Assembly (NCBI GenBank): GCA_030590525.1
Contig: JAUUYI010000027.1
Coordinates: 1 to 12,373 of the forward strand
Length of the DNA stretch: 12,373 nt
From: Sedimenticola sp.
GTDB lineage: Bacteria; Pseudomonadota; Gammaproteobacteria; Chromatiales; Chromatiaceae
Direction: 5' to 3'
Below are positions 1-6,752 of the stretch, in pieces; position 1 is the first letter of the stretch, and each line of letters begins with the position of its first letter. The translations under genes and the position numbers were made by a program. Under the pieces are notes generated by a model. That model was not told where the DNA came from. It made no database searches and saw nothing but the letters and a program-made list of their open reading frames with translations.

Positions 1-11
1 AGGATGAGTAG
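1..11 (+). CDS. Probable 3' end of gspE (last codons only)
   Basis: Reading from base 3 gives GAT GAG TAG, so a gene entering from the left could end in Asp-Glu-stop, with the TAG sharing its G with the GTG start of gspF (TAGTG). Another frame gives GGA TGA at 2-7. In xps-type T2SS operons the gene directly before gspF is gspE, the cytoplasmic secretion ATPase. Only two or three codons are visible, so the identity rests wholly on gene order. Confidence 0.3.
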
Positions 12-1231
12 TGCCGATTTACAGTTACAAGGCTGTCAAACCCAGTGGCGAGGTGCTCAATGGCGAGATGGAGATGGCGGATGAGACGGCCCTGGTGCAA
101 CACCTCCAGGCCGAAGGCTATATGCCGCTCGAGGTGGCTCTGGCGGGCGGGGTTGCCAGCAAACTGCGATTGGCGCTCTCCGTTTCGCCCAAGAGCGGTC
201 TGCCACAAAAGAAGATTCTGCACTTCACCCAGGAACTGGCTACCCTCCTTGAAGCTGGTCTGACCCTGGACCGGGCGCTCCAGATCCTGAGTGATCTGAG
301 CGATGATGAGGAACTGCGCGCACTGATGGTGCGCCTGCGGGAAAAGGTTCAGTCAGGGGCCACCTTCTCTGCGGCGCTGGAGGAGGAAAAGGGGACCTTC
401 TCGCCACTCTATCTCAGCATGGTGAAAGCCGGCGAGGCGGGTGGTGTAATGCAGACAGTGCTGGCACGGGTGGCGGAGTACCTCGAGCGATCGAATGAAC
501 TGAGAGAGAGCGTCCGGTCGGCACTGACCTATCCACTGATTCTTCTGATAGTGGCAGGACTTTCGGTCATTCTACTGCTGGTGTTCGTGGTGCCTCAGTT
601 CAGCCAGATGTTTGAAGATATGGGGCAGGCGCTGCCCTTGCCGACCCAGATCGTGATCGCCATGGGCGACCTGTTCCGCGACTATTGGTGGTTGCTGGTG
701 GCGGGGACGTTGTTGCTGATTGCCTATATCCGTGCCAGCCTGAAGAAACCCCATATTCGGCGGCGCTGGGATCGCCGCCTGCTTGGCTGGCCCCTGATCG
801 GTGATCTGCTGGCAAAAGTGGAGACAGCACGTTTTGCGCGTACGCTGGCAACCCTGCTGGAGAGCGGTTTGCCGTTACTGACGGCGCTGAGTCTGGTTAA
901 GGACGGTATCGGCAACAGTGTAATCGCTGAAGGTGTGAGCGATGCGGCTGAAAGCCTGAAACAAGGGCGTGGATTGGCGGATCCGCTGATGGAGCAGAAA
1001 GTACTCCCTCCCCTTGCCCTGCAGATGATCAAGGTAGGCGAGGAATCAGGGAACCTGGAGCCGATGCTGACCAAAGTGGCCGATGTTTTCGATCAAGAGG
1101 TGCGTGCCAGCGTCAAGCAGATGTTGACTCTGCTGGAGCCGCTGTTGATCGTTGGTTTAGGGCTGATCGTGGCGGGGATCATCATATCGATCCTGTTGGC
1201 GGTTCTCAGTGCTAACGAACTGGCTTTTTGA
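11..1231 (+). CDS. gspF: Type II secretion inner-membrane platform protein GspF
   Basis: GspF is the polytopic inner-membrane platform protein that couples the GspE ATPase to assembly of the pseudopilus. The 406 residues match the usual family length of about 400. Two repeated T2SF domains are visible, roughly residues 68-195 and 270-392. Each has the family pattern of a helical segment (LATLLEAGLTLDRAL near 77-91, LATLLESGLPLLTAL near 279-293), a GEAGG or GEESG turn (141-145, 343-347), and a hydrophobic helix. Membrane segments lie near 172-195, 225-241 and 377-398. The start is GTG at 11, preceded by AGGA at 1-4 with six bases of spacing. An in-frame TGA at 5-7 prevents any upstream extension. 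The next gene, gspG, follows only after a 164-bp gap. Confidence 0.95.
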   Translation: MPIYSYKAVKPSGEVLNGEMEMADETALVQHLQAEGYMPLEVALAGGVASKLRLALSVSPKSGLPQKKILHFTQELATLLEAGLTLDRALQILSDLSDDEELRALMVRLREKVQSGATFSAALEEEKGTFSPLYLSMVKAGEAGGVMQTVLARVAEYLERSNELRESVRSALTYPLILLIVAGLSVILLLVFVVPQFSQMFEDMGQALPLPTQIVIAMGDLFRDYWWLLVAGTLLLIAYIRASLKKPHIRRRWDRRLLGWPLIGDLLAKVETARFARTLATLLESGLPLLTALSLVKDGIGNSVIAEGVSDAAESLKQGRGLADPLMEQKVLPPLALQMIKVGEESGNLEPMLTKVADVFDQEVRASVKQMLTLLEPLLIVGLGLIVAGIIISILLAVLSANELAF

Positions 1232-1395
1232 ACCGTTGGCTCACCGATACCGCGGGGTTAGAAAAAGGTGTCTCTTCACAAACAGGAAAATGGCCACGGG
1301 TCGACGTGGGTTACACTACATATTGTCAGGGCGTAAGTACCCGGTTAAACCCATCGAGGGGCCCTGTGTACGGTTACAAATAAAATGGAAAATTT
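1232..1395 (+). other. 164-bp spacer between gspF and gspG
   Basis: This is the only long gap between early genes of an otherwise overlapping operon. It holds a small hairpin, CCACG at 1294-1298 pairing with CGTGG at 1305-1309 around a six-base loop, with no T-tract. A weak promoter-like pair can be drawn (TTGTCA at 1323-1328 and TTAAAC at 1345-1350, 16-base spacer), but the -10 is poor. A 66-codon ORF crosses the region but starts inside gspF and ends inside gspG, and resembles nothing known. GspG is needed in large excess, so separate expression or mRNA processing here is plausible but not shown. Confidence 0.4.
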
Positions 1396-1824
1396 ATGAA
1401 AATCGATAGAGTAAAGAGAGCAAGTGGCTTTACATTGATAGAGCTTTTGGTCGTGCTGGCGATTCTAGCCCTGCTGGCAGGGGTTGTCGGTCCACGGGTA
1501 ATGAAACAACTGAGTGGATCCAAGACCAAGACCACACGCCTTCAGGTCGAGGATCTCGGTGCAGCCCTGGATCTTTACCGCCTGGATGTGGGGCATTATC
1601 CCAGCACTGATGAGGGATTGGAGTCCTTGTTCCGGAAACCCGGTGATAACAAAAAATGGAATGGCCCTTATCTCAAAAAGACACAGGTTCCCAAAGATCC
1701 CTGGGGCTATGACTACCAGTACAGCTATCCCGGCGGACACGGTGGCTACGACCTCTACTCTCTCGGCGCAGATAATGCCGAGGGAGGTGATGGCGAGAAT
1801 TCAGACGTCGTCAGCTGGGAGTAA
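1396..1824 (+). CDS. gspG: Major pseudopilin GspG
   Basis: GspG is the main subunit of the T2SS pseudopilus, cleaved and N-methylated by the prepilin peptidase and polymerised in the inner membrane. The 142 residues fit the family. The leader of 11 residues ends in Gly11, followed by FTLIE, so cleavage is expected before Phe12 with the essential Glu at mature +5. A hydrophobic helix spans about 14-34. The C-terminal acidic loop (YSLGADNAEGGDGENSD, 121-137) followed by VVSW is the signature calcium-binding region of GspG. The start is ATG with only a weak GGA upstream (1387-1389). The stop TAA overlaps the gspH ATG by one base, so the two are probably translationally coupled. Confidence 0.97.
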   Translation: MKIDRVKRASGFTLIELLVVLAILALLAGVVGPRVMKQLSGSKTKTTRLQVEDLGAALDLYRLDVGHYPSTDEGLESLFRKPGDNKKWNGPYLKKTQVPKDPWGYDYQYSYPGGHGGYDLYSLGADNAEGGDGENSDVVSWE

Positions 1825-2306
1825 TGAGATCTCCAGGCCTTCGGTCTCCTGACTTGTCCCCTGCCCCCCTTACCCTGCGTGGGTTCACCCTGATCGAGCT
1901 TATCGTGGTACTGGCGATAGCCGGATTCATCCTGGCTGTAGCGCCGCCCTTGATCGCCCGAGCGATACCCGGTGTGGAGTTGAAAGGTGCGGCCAGGCAA
2001 TTGGCAGGGGGACTGCGATTCGCCCGCAGCTACGCCATCAAGTCAAGGAAAGAGTCACTCCTGACGCTGGATCTGGATAAGAAGGTGTATACCGTGAGTG
2101 GCCGGACCCGTGAGTATGTCATTCCCGAAGGTATCAAGGTGGTACTGCTGACGGCCGAGTCGGAAACGGATGGTGCACAATCGGGTTCGATTCGATTTTT
2201 TCCTACCGGTGGCTCCACCGGGGGACGCATTACGTTGAGCATCGACAAACGCAGTTACGATATCGATGTGGACTGGTTGACGGGGCGGGTGCGTATCCTT
2301 GATTGA
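1824..2306 (+). CDS. gspH: Minor pseudopilin GspH
   Basis: GspH is a minor pseudopilin of the T2SS, built into the pseudopilus near the tip complex. The 160-residue product carries the prepilin motif RG/FTLIE, with cleavage predicted after Gly20 and Glu at mature +5. A single hydrophobic helix runs from about 22 to 42. The region after it (ARQLAGGLRFARSYAI, 56-71) is the typical GspH/FimT-type helix, and a beta-rich C-terminus follows. The leader is longer than the usual 6-12 residues and rich in Pro and Ser. ATG at 1824 overlaps the gspG stop as TAATG, which supports this start, and no later ATG exists before the motif. The 3' end overlaps gspI by eight bases. Confidence 0.9.
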   Translation: MRSPGLRSPDLSPAPLTLRGFTLIELIVVLAIAGFILAVAPPLIARAIPGVELKGAARQLAGGLRFARSYAIKSRKESLLTLDLDKKVYTVSGRTREYVIPEGIKVVLLTAESETDGAQSGSIRFFPTGGSTGGRITLSIDKRSYDIDVDWLTGRVRILD

Positions 2307-2697
2307 TCGTCAGAAGCAGCGGGGATTTTCGCTACTGGAAGTCCTGGTCGCCTTTGCGATCCTCTCCCTCTCTCTGGGCATACTTTTTCAGATCTTTTCA
2401 TCCGGGGTGCGGGGAACGATTGTCAGCGAGCGCTACAACAGAGCACTGATAATCGCCGAATCCAGATTGGCGGAAGTCGGCGTCATCGAGCATCTCACCG
2501 CCGGGGTAGACGAGGGAGAGGCAGAAAAACCTTTCCACTGGCAAATCGAGGTGACGCCGTATCAGGAAGATAATCCGGTATCAACAAGTATGCGGGTAAA
2601 ACCCTACCAGATCGATGTGCGGGTCAGCTGGGAGGAGGATGGCAAAGCTCGTGATCTCGAGCTCAGCACCCTGCGTCTTGGCACGGAATCCCAGTGA
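2299..2697 (+). CDS. gspI: Minor pseudopilin GspI
   Basis: GspI is a minor pseudopilin that, with GspJ and GspK, forms the tip complex initiating pseudopilus assembly. The 132 residues fit the family length. The prepilin motif RG/FSLLE gives cleavage after Gly9 with Glu at +5, and FSLLEVLVAFAIL is close to the GspI consensus. The start is a TTG at 2299, inside the end of gspH. There is no ATG or GTG between the gspH stop and the prepilin motif, so TTG is the best candidate. The 3' end overlaps gspJ as GTGA (four bases). The order H-I-J-K is conserved in T2SS operons. Confidence 0.92.
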   Translation: MIDRQKQRGFSLLEVLVAFAILSLSLGILFQIFSSGVRGTIVSERYNRALIIAESRLAEVGVIEHLTAGVDEGEAEKPFHWQIEVTPYQEDNPVSTSMRVKPYQIDVRVSWEEDGKARDLELSTLRLGTESQ

Positions 2698-3380
2698 GTA
2701 AGGGGTATCGCCGGCAGCAGGCTTTTACTCTGGTCGAACTGCTGATCGCATTGGCGCTCATCAGTCTGATAGTGACCTTGCTGTTTGGCGCCATACGGCT
2801 GGGAAACCGCAGCTGGAACAGCGTCGAGCAGCATGTAGAGCAGACTGACCAGATGCGGCTCGTCTGGCGCTTCCTGGGAGGACAGATCAGCCAGGCCAGG
2901 GTGGTGTTTCAGGAGAGTGCCGCGAGCGAGCGTCACCTGGTTTTTTCGGGCCTGACAGATGCCATGGAGCTGGTAGCCCCTACGCCACCCTATCTGGGAG
3001 TCGGAGGACTCTATCTGATGCGACTCCACATCGGGGATGAACAGGAGAAGAAACGCCTGTTGATGTCACGCTGGTTATACCATCCGGAGGCGCTGAAGGG
3101 GGACGGAGGTGTACCTGAGTGGCGCCCTCTCCACGCCGGTGGGGGGGGGGATCTCCCCAAGGGAGAAGAGGAGTTCCGCACCCTCTACGTCCAGACTGTT
3201 CTGGTCGATAAGCTGAAATCGATGGCAATCAGCTATTTCGGTGTTCTGGAAGGGGGCGGCAGGCCCGAGTGGTATGAGCGCTGGGAGGAGAAGCACAGAC
3301 TTCCCTTGTTGGTAAAAATCCAGATCAGTGATGAAGATGGCAACTGGCCTGAGATGGTATGGGCACTCCCATCCGCCTAA
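2694..3380 (+). CDS. gspJ: Minor pseudopilin GspJ (Ala at -1 of the cleavage site; G10 tract)
   Basis: GspJ is the bulky minor pseudopilin of the I-J-K tip complex. The 228-residue product has the prepilin motif QQA/FTLVE, then a hydrophobic helix (about 14-32) and the family pattern SLIVTLLFGAIRLGNRSW. Glu at +5 is kept, but the residue before the cut is Ala10 rather than the near-invariant Gly. A run of ten G at 3141-3150 encodes part of Gly149-Gly152, within a loop. The frame is open as given, but a gain or loss of one G would break the last third of the protein. GTG at 2694 overlaps the gspI stop as GTGA. The gene ends in TAA followed directly by an out-of-use TAG. Confidence 0.92.
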   Translation: MSKGYRRQQAFTLVELLIALALISLIVTLLFGAIRLGNRSWNSVEQHVEQTDQMRLVWRFLGGQISQARVVFQESAASERHLVFSGLTDAMELVAPTPPYLGVGGLYLMRLHIGDEQEKKRLLMSRWLYHPEALKGDGGVPEWRPLHAGGGGDLPKGEEEFRTLYVQTVLVDKLKSMAISYFGVLEGGGRPEWYERWEEKHRLPLLVKIQISDEDGNWPEMVWALPSA

Positions 3381-3399
3381 TAGCTCACGGGAAGAAAGA

Positions 3400-4365
3400 A
3401 TGAAACGGTCGCAGGAAAAAGAGCTATCGATCCGGCAAGGTGAGTGTGGTGTGGCGCTGGTGCTGGTCCTCTGGGTTATCGTTCTTTTGACCATCATCGC
3501 CATCTCCCTGGTATCCACCCAGCGAACCGAACTGAGCATGACCGTCAACACCCGCCAGGAGTTTCAGGCTCGGGCACTGGTCGATGCCGGGACCCATTTC
3601 ATGCTATGGCAACTGCTTCAGGTCAGGGATGAAGGCAAACAAAAGGCCGAATGGCCGGCCGACGGACTGCTGCGGGTGTGGAGTTTTACTGGCAAACAGG
3701 TGCGCGTCAGCGCCGTTCCGGAGACAACCCGCATAGACCTCAACTCCGCGCCTCCAGAACTTCTGGTCGGCCTGTTAAAAGGTGCCGGGCTGGAGGGTGA
3801 GGAAGTCGCCAGAATAAAGGATGCCATCCTGGACTGGCGCGACCCGAACTCCGATCACCGTCTCAATGGGGCAGAAGACGCGGATTACAAGGCCGCGGGT
3901 CTCTCCTACGGGGCCAAAGATGCAGACTTCGACAGCGTCGACGAATTGCGGATGGTACTGGGGATGACACCAGAACTGTTTGCCAGCCTGGCGCCCTCGT
4001 TGACCGTTTATTCGAAGCAGCCTACTATTAACCCTGATTTTGCCTCTCCTGAGGTATTGCTGGCGATACCCGGCTTGCAGCCCGATCAGCTCACTGCCCA
4101 CCTGGAGTTGAGGAGAGAGAATCGTGCGCAGGGTCTGCCCGTGCCCCTCCCTACCGGTGGTGAGCGACGTTTTCTTACTCAGGCAGATGCTCCAGTCTAT
4201 CGAATATATGCCGATACTGATCTATCAGAGGGTATTCAGGTACGGGGGGAGATCCTGGTGAGCATTGGTAGTAGTGAAAAAGGGTATGTTTTCCTGACGC
4301 GTTCCTACTCACCGCATGCGGCCCCGAAGCAGGCCCCAAAAGTGGAAGAAGAGCTGGTTGAATAA
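3400..4365 (+). CDS. gspK: Minor pseudopilin GspK (pseudopilus tip)
   Basis: GspK is the large minor pseudopilin at the tip of the T2SS pseudopilus. I chose ATG 3400, which follows GGGAAGAAAG at 3389-3398. An in-frame ATG at 3328 would lie inside gspJ and add 24 residues unlike any pseudopilin leader. The 321-residue product has leader Gly17 followed by VALVLVLWV. Leu stands where other pseudopilins have Glu at +5, which is normal for GspK. The helix-hairpin-helix-like motif IDLNSAPPELLVGLL, then DWRDPNSDHRLNGAED and a second IPGLQP-type segment, match the T2SSK/SAM-like domain and its calcium loop. The C-terminus ends in an acidic EEELVE tail. The 3' end overlaps the preferred gspL start by eight bases. 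Confidence 0.93.
   Translation: MKRSQEKELSIRQGECGVALVLVLWVIVLLTIIAISLVSTQRTELSMTVNTRQEFQARALVDAGTHFMLWQLLQVRDEGKQKAEWPADGLLRVWSFTGKQVRVSAVPETTRIDLNSAPPELLVGLLKGAGLEGEEVARIKDAILDWRDPNSDHRLNGAEDADYKAAGLSYGAKDADFDSVDELRMVLGMTPELFASLAPSLTVYSKQPTINPDFASPEVLLAIPGLQPDQLTAHLELRRENRAQGLPVPLPTGGERRFLTQADAPVYRIYADTDLSEGIQVRGEILVSIGSSEKGYVFLTRSYSPHAAPKQAPKVEEELVE
4344..4353 (+). promoter_or_regulatory. RBS deciding the gspL start
   Basis: The purine run GGAAGAAGAG inside the end of gspK lies four bases before TTG 4358. Neither ATG 4316 nor ATG 4391 has a comparable Shine-Dalgarno. This favours TTG as the gspL initiator and gives an eight-base overlap with gspK, like the other junctions of this operon. 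Confidence 0.45.
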
Positions 4366-5440
4366 TTTTAAACTGCCTGACTGGGTACCCATGAGGGGGA
4401 GTGATTCCCTCGGCGATATCCTGCTCCACTGGAAAGAAGGCCTGCTCTGCTGCCTGCCTGACTGGTTACGCAAACGTCTTGCCCCATCACTGAACCCTCT
4501 TATTCTGGCACTTGGGGAGCAGGATGCAGTTCTCTATCGGCAATTTGACGAGGGTCCCCTCGAACTCGAGAGAGTGTCGCTGGCAACGCCTAATACCGGT
4601 CAGTTGCTGAATATTCTTCTCAAAGGTGGCGGGGAGAGGCTGATCATTCGCATACCTGACGCCTGGGTGTTGCGGAAGAATTCTGTTTTTCCTGCGGCAG
4701 CCAGAGATAACCTGAAGCAGGTCATCGGCTTTGAGATGGATCGGTTGACACCTTTCACTGTAGATCAGGTGTTTTACGATTTCAGACCCCGCGAATCCGA
4801 TACCGATGATGCAGCGCACCTGTTGTTTGAACTGGCAGTCGTCCCCCGCGCCCGGATCGAACCCTGGCTCACGCTGCTAAAGGGCAAAGGGATTTCCCCG
4901 ACTGCAATCGATGCCAGCGGGCTGTGGAGCAGGGTAAACTTTCTTCCTCCGGACGCACGCCCAGGCCTGGGCAGAGGGAGGATACTGGTCAACGGGACAC
5001 TTGCTGTAGTTTCTCTGTTGTTACTGGCTGCCGTGCTGGGGACGCCACTCTGGCAGAAAAAAGAGATCATCGACAGATTGAATGGAGAGGTGGCACAGGC
5101 CAGGCGTGAGGCCAATGCAGCAATGGATACACAGGTGCAACTGGAGAAGAGTCAGGAATCTCTCGATTATGTCATGACCAGGCGCCGAGAGGCACCGCCC
5201 GTGCTGGAGGCGTTAAAGCTGGTCACTGAACTACTGCCCGATGACACCTGGCTGCAACAATTCGATCTGCACAAGGGTAAACTCGAGTTGCGGGGTATGT
5301 CCGGCCAGGCTACTGCCTTGATCCAGCGTCTGGAGGACTCACCCGGATGCAAAAATGTCGGGTTTAGGTCACCCGTGGTTCAGGCACAGGGTAAAGAGCG
5401 ATTCCATCTTTCCGCCGAGCTCATGGCTTCTGGAGAGTAA
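4358..5440 (+). CDS. gspL: Type II secretion assembly protein GspL (PilN-like C-terminus)
   Basis: GspL is a bitopic inner-membrane protein that links the GspE ATPase to GspM. Using TTG 4358 the product has 360 residues. ATG 4316 would give 374 and ATG 4391 would give 349. The cytoplasmic N-terminal part contains the actin-like GspL fold region, including FELAVVPRARIEPWL followed by SPTAIDASGLW. One membrane helix lies at about 210-228 (ILVNGTLAVVSLLLLAAVLG). After it comes a coiled-coil-like stretch and a PilN-type periplasmic domain (LVTELLPDDTWLQQF and ELRGMSGQATALIQRLE). This PilN-like architecture is typical of T2SS clusters that also encode GspM subtype b, as here. The order K-L-M supports the call. 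Confidence 0.85.
   Translation: MNNFKLPDWVPMRGSDSLGDILLHWKEGLLCCLPDWLRKRLAPSLNPLILALGEQDAVLYRQFDEGPLELERVSLATPNTGQLLNILLKGGGERLIIRIPDAWVLRKNSVFPAAARDNLKQVIGFEMDRLTPFTVDQVFYDFRPRESDTDDAAHLLFELAVVPRARIEPWLTLLKGKGISPTAIDASGLWSRVNFLPPDARPGLGRGRILVNGTLAVVSLLLLAAVLGTPLWQKKEIIDRLNGEVAQARREANAAMDTQVQLEKSQESLDYVMTRRREAPPVLEALKLVTELLPDDTWLQQFDLHKGKLELRGMSGQATALIQRLEDSPGCKNVGFRSPVVQAQGKERFHLSAELMASGE
5432..5437 (+). promoter_or_regulatory. RBS favouring the TTG start of gspM
   Basis: GGAGAG lies at the end of gspL, five bases before TTG 5443 and 14 bases before the alternative ATG 5452. The spacing favours the TTG start. Confidence 0.5.
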
Positions 5441-5442
5441 CA

Positions 5443-6027
5443 TTGACGGGCATGGAAAAAAGTCGCTGCCACTGTCTTCTTTCGGCAGGTCTGTTGCTGC
5501 TGATGCTGAGCGTAACCGGTGCTGCGATTCTCTTGCCCTGGTGGTCACAGATGCAGATCTATGATGCAAGAATGCTCGAACTAATGGAGCGACTGGAGCG
5601 TTTTCGGGCCCTGAGCGCCAAGCGTCCGCTGTTAGAATCTCAGCTGCAGCAGGTACGCCAGCAGCGTGAGAAGAACGAATACTATATCGATGCCGCGACT
5701 CCGGCAGTGGCAGCAGCAACGCTTCAGCGGAAGGTGAAGCAGGTGGTGGAGTCGAGCAAAGGAGAGTTGGTCAGCACCCAGAATCTACCCCAGAGGCCGG
5801 ACGAAGAATCCGAGCAGATCGCAATTCGGGTCCGGATGAGCAGTGATGTAGAGGGATTGGCCAAAACCTTGCATAAGCTGGAGGGAGGTCGTCCGCTGCT
5901 GTTCGTCGATAACCTGTCGATTCGTTCACGGAAAAGGATCCGGGGAAGGCGAAAAAATCGTACTGTGGAATACCGTCTCGATATTCGTTTCGACCTGGCT
6001 GGATACCTTCGAGAGGGCGCCGGGTGA
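5443..6027 (+). CDS. gspM: Type II secretion protein GspM, subtype b
   Basis: GspM is a small bitopic inner-membrane protein that stabilises GspL in the T2SS platform. The 194 residues hold one N-terminal membrane helix (about 11-32) followed by a coiled-coil region (MLELMERLERFRALSAKRPLL, then EYYIDAATPAVAAATLQRKVKQVV). The C-terminal half (SEQIAIRVRMSSDVEGLAKTL, LHKLEGGRPLLFVDNLSIRS) forms a ferredoxin-like repeat. The pattern YIDAATPAVAAATLQ with GRPLLFVDNL is the style of GspM subtype b rather than classical GspM. TTG 5443 is chosen because of the SD at 5432-5437; ATG 5452 would remove three residues. The 3' end overlaps the next gene as GTGA. A basic stretch, RKRIRGRRKNR, precedes the last strand. 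Confidence 0.85.
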   Translation: MTGMEKSRCHCLLSAGLLLLMLSVTGAAILLPWWSQMQIYDARMLELMERLERFRALSAKRPLLESQLQQVRQQREKNEYYIDAATPAVAAATLQRKVKQVVESSKGELVSTQNLPQRPDEESEQIAIRVRMSSDVEGLAKTLHKLEGGRPLLFVDNLSIRSRKRIRGRRKNRTVEYRLDIRFDLAGYLREGAG

Positions 6028-6647
6028 AAGGTTTCCTGCTGCTGATCTTGATTCTGACTGCGCTGGTCGTAAGTGAGTGGCAGTACTGGCCCGCCCGGCC
6101 CCCGGTTTATAGCAGCACCGGCCCTGATGAGTCTGAGGAATCAGAGGCCGAAGAGCAGTCGGATGCCACGAATGGGTTTCATCTCCCCCCCCTCAAGGAT
6201 TTCGATGAGATAGGTCAGCGCCCGCTGTTTTTCGAGGGACGGCGCGCCCCCGAAGTGGCATCGGCTCTCCCGCAAGAGCCAGGTTCGAAAAAAGATAAAA
6301 AAGAGGCACTTAAGCCACCCATCAATCTGGCCGCCATCATCATTATCGATAGCGAACGCTACGCTTTGGTACGGGATAAGTCAGGTAAAACAGGTTCCAG
6401 GCAGCTGAGGGCTGGCGATACATACGAGGATTGGGTGGTCAACGAAATACAACCTGACCGGCTGATCCTGCAGCAGGGAAAGCAGAACGAGCAGGTTCTG
6501 TTACGGGAGTTCCAAAAGGTACTGCCGCCCAAAGCCGCACCAAAACGGTCAGTAAAACGGTCAGTAAAACGGCCAGTAAAAAAGGTACCCAGGAAAAGGA
6601 AACCACCACCACCTCGGCGGCAACGTCCAGGAAAGGCGGTTGACTGA
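6024..6647 (+). CDS. gspN: GspC/XpsN-like HR-domain protein with a cationic tail
   Basis: By position (after gspM, before gspD) and content this is the XpsN/GspC-type connector that links the inner-membrane platform to the secretin. The 207 residues hold a short cytoplasmic start, a membrane helix (about 3-17), an acidic linker (34-48), and a periplasmic HR-like domain. That domain contains FDEIGQRPLFFEGRRAPE (60-77) and the beta-rich stretch INLAAIIIIDSERYALV to about 163. No PDZ domain follows. Instead, residues 168-207 are a Pro-, Lys- and Arg-rich tail with 17 basic residues in 40, built partly from the tandem repeat KRSV-KRSV-KRPV. A C8 run at 6185-6192 is also present. The start is GTG overlapping the gspM stop. 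The gspN symbol follows the xps order; gspC is an equally fair name. Confidence 0.75.
   Translation: MKGFLLLILILTALVVSEWQYWPARPPVYSSTGPDESEESEAEEQSDATNGFHLPPLKDFDEIGQRPLFFEGRRAPEVASALPQEPGSKKDKKEALKPPINLAAIIIIDSERYALVRDKSGKTGSRQLRAGDTYEDWVVNEIQPDRLILQQGKQNEQVLLREFQKVLPPKAAPKRSVKRSVKRPVKKVPRKRKPPPPRRQRPGKAVD
6542..6577 (+). repeat. Three tandem 12-bp repeats in the 3' end of the GspC/XpsN-like gene
   Basis: The unit AAAACGGTCAGT occurs at 6542-6553 and 6554-6565, and as AAAACGGCCAGT at 6566-6577. The unit is a multiple of three, so copy-number change keeps the frame. The codons (offset by one base) give the KRSV-type repeat. Confidence 0.9.
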
Positions 6648-6752
6648 AGCCCTAAACCAATCAGCATACTGAATTAAAGTATTTTGGTATGTTGCCGTAG
6701 TGTAATCAAGATAAAATAGCCAGGATGCGGTCGGGTTAGGACTTCGGAAATA
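6648..6752 (+). other. AT-rich spacer before gspD with nested dyads
   Basis: This is the most AT-rich stretch of the secretion operon. ATACT at 6666-6670 pairs with AGTAT at 6678-6682, and CATAC at 6665-6669 could pair instead with GTATG at 6687-6691. TAAAAT at 6712-6717 resembles a -10 element, but TTGCCG at 6692-6697 is only 14 bases upstream, too short for a standard promoter. A gspD promoter or operator is possible but not convincing. Confidence 0.3.

Noticed and set aside
1209..1409. 66-codon plus-strand ORF between gspF and gspG
   Set aside because: It starts inside gspF, ends inside gspG, has no RBS and resembles no protein family.
3328..3399. N-terminal extension of GspK from ATG 3328
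   Set aside because: It would overlap gspJ by 53 bases and add a leader unlike pseudopilins; ATG 3400 has a good RBS.
6683..6697. Sigma-54-like pattern TTGGTATGTTGCCG before gspD
   Set aside because: The GG-to-GC spacing does not fit the -24/-12 consensus.
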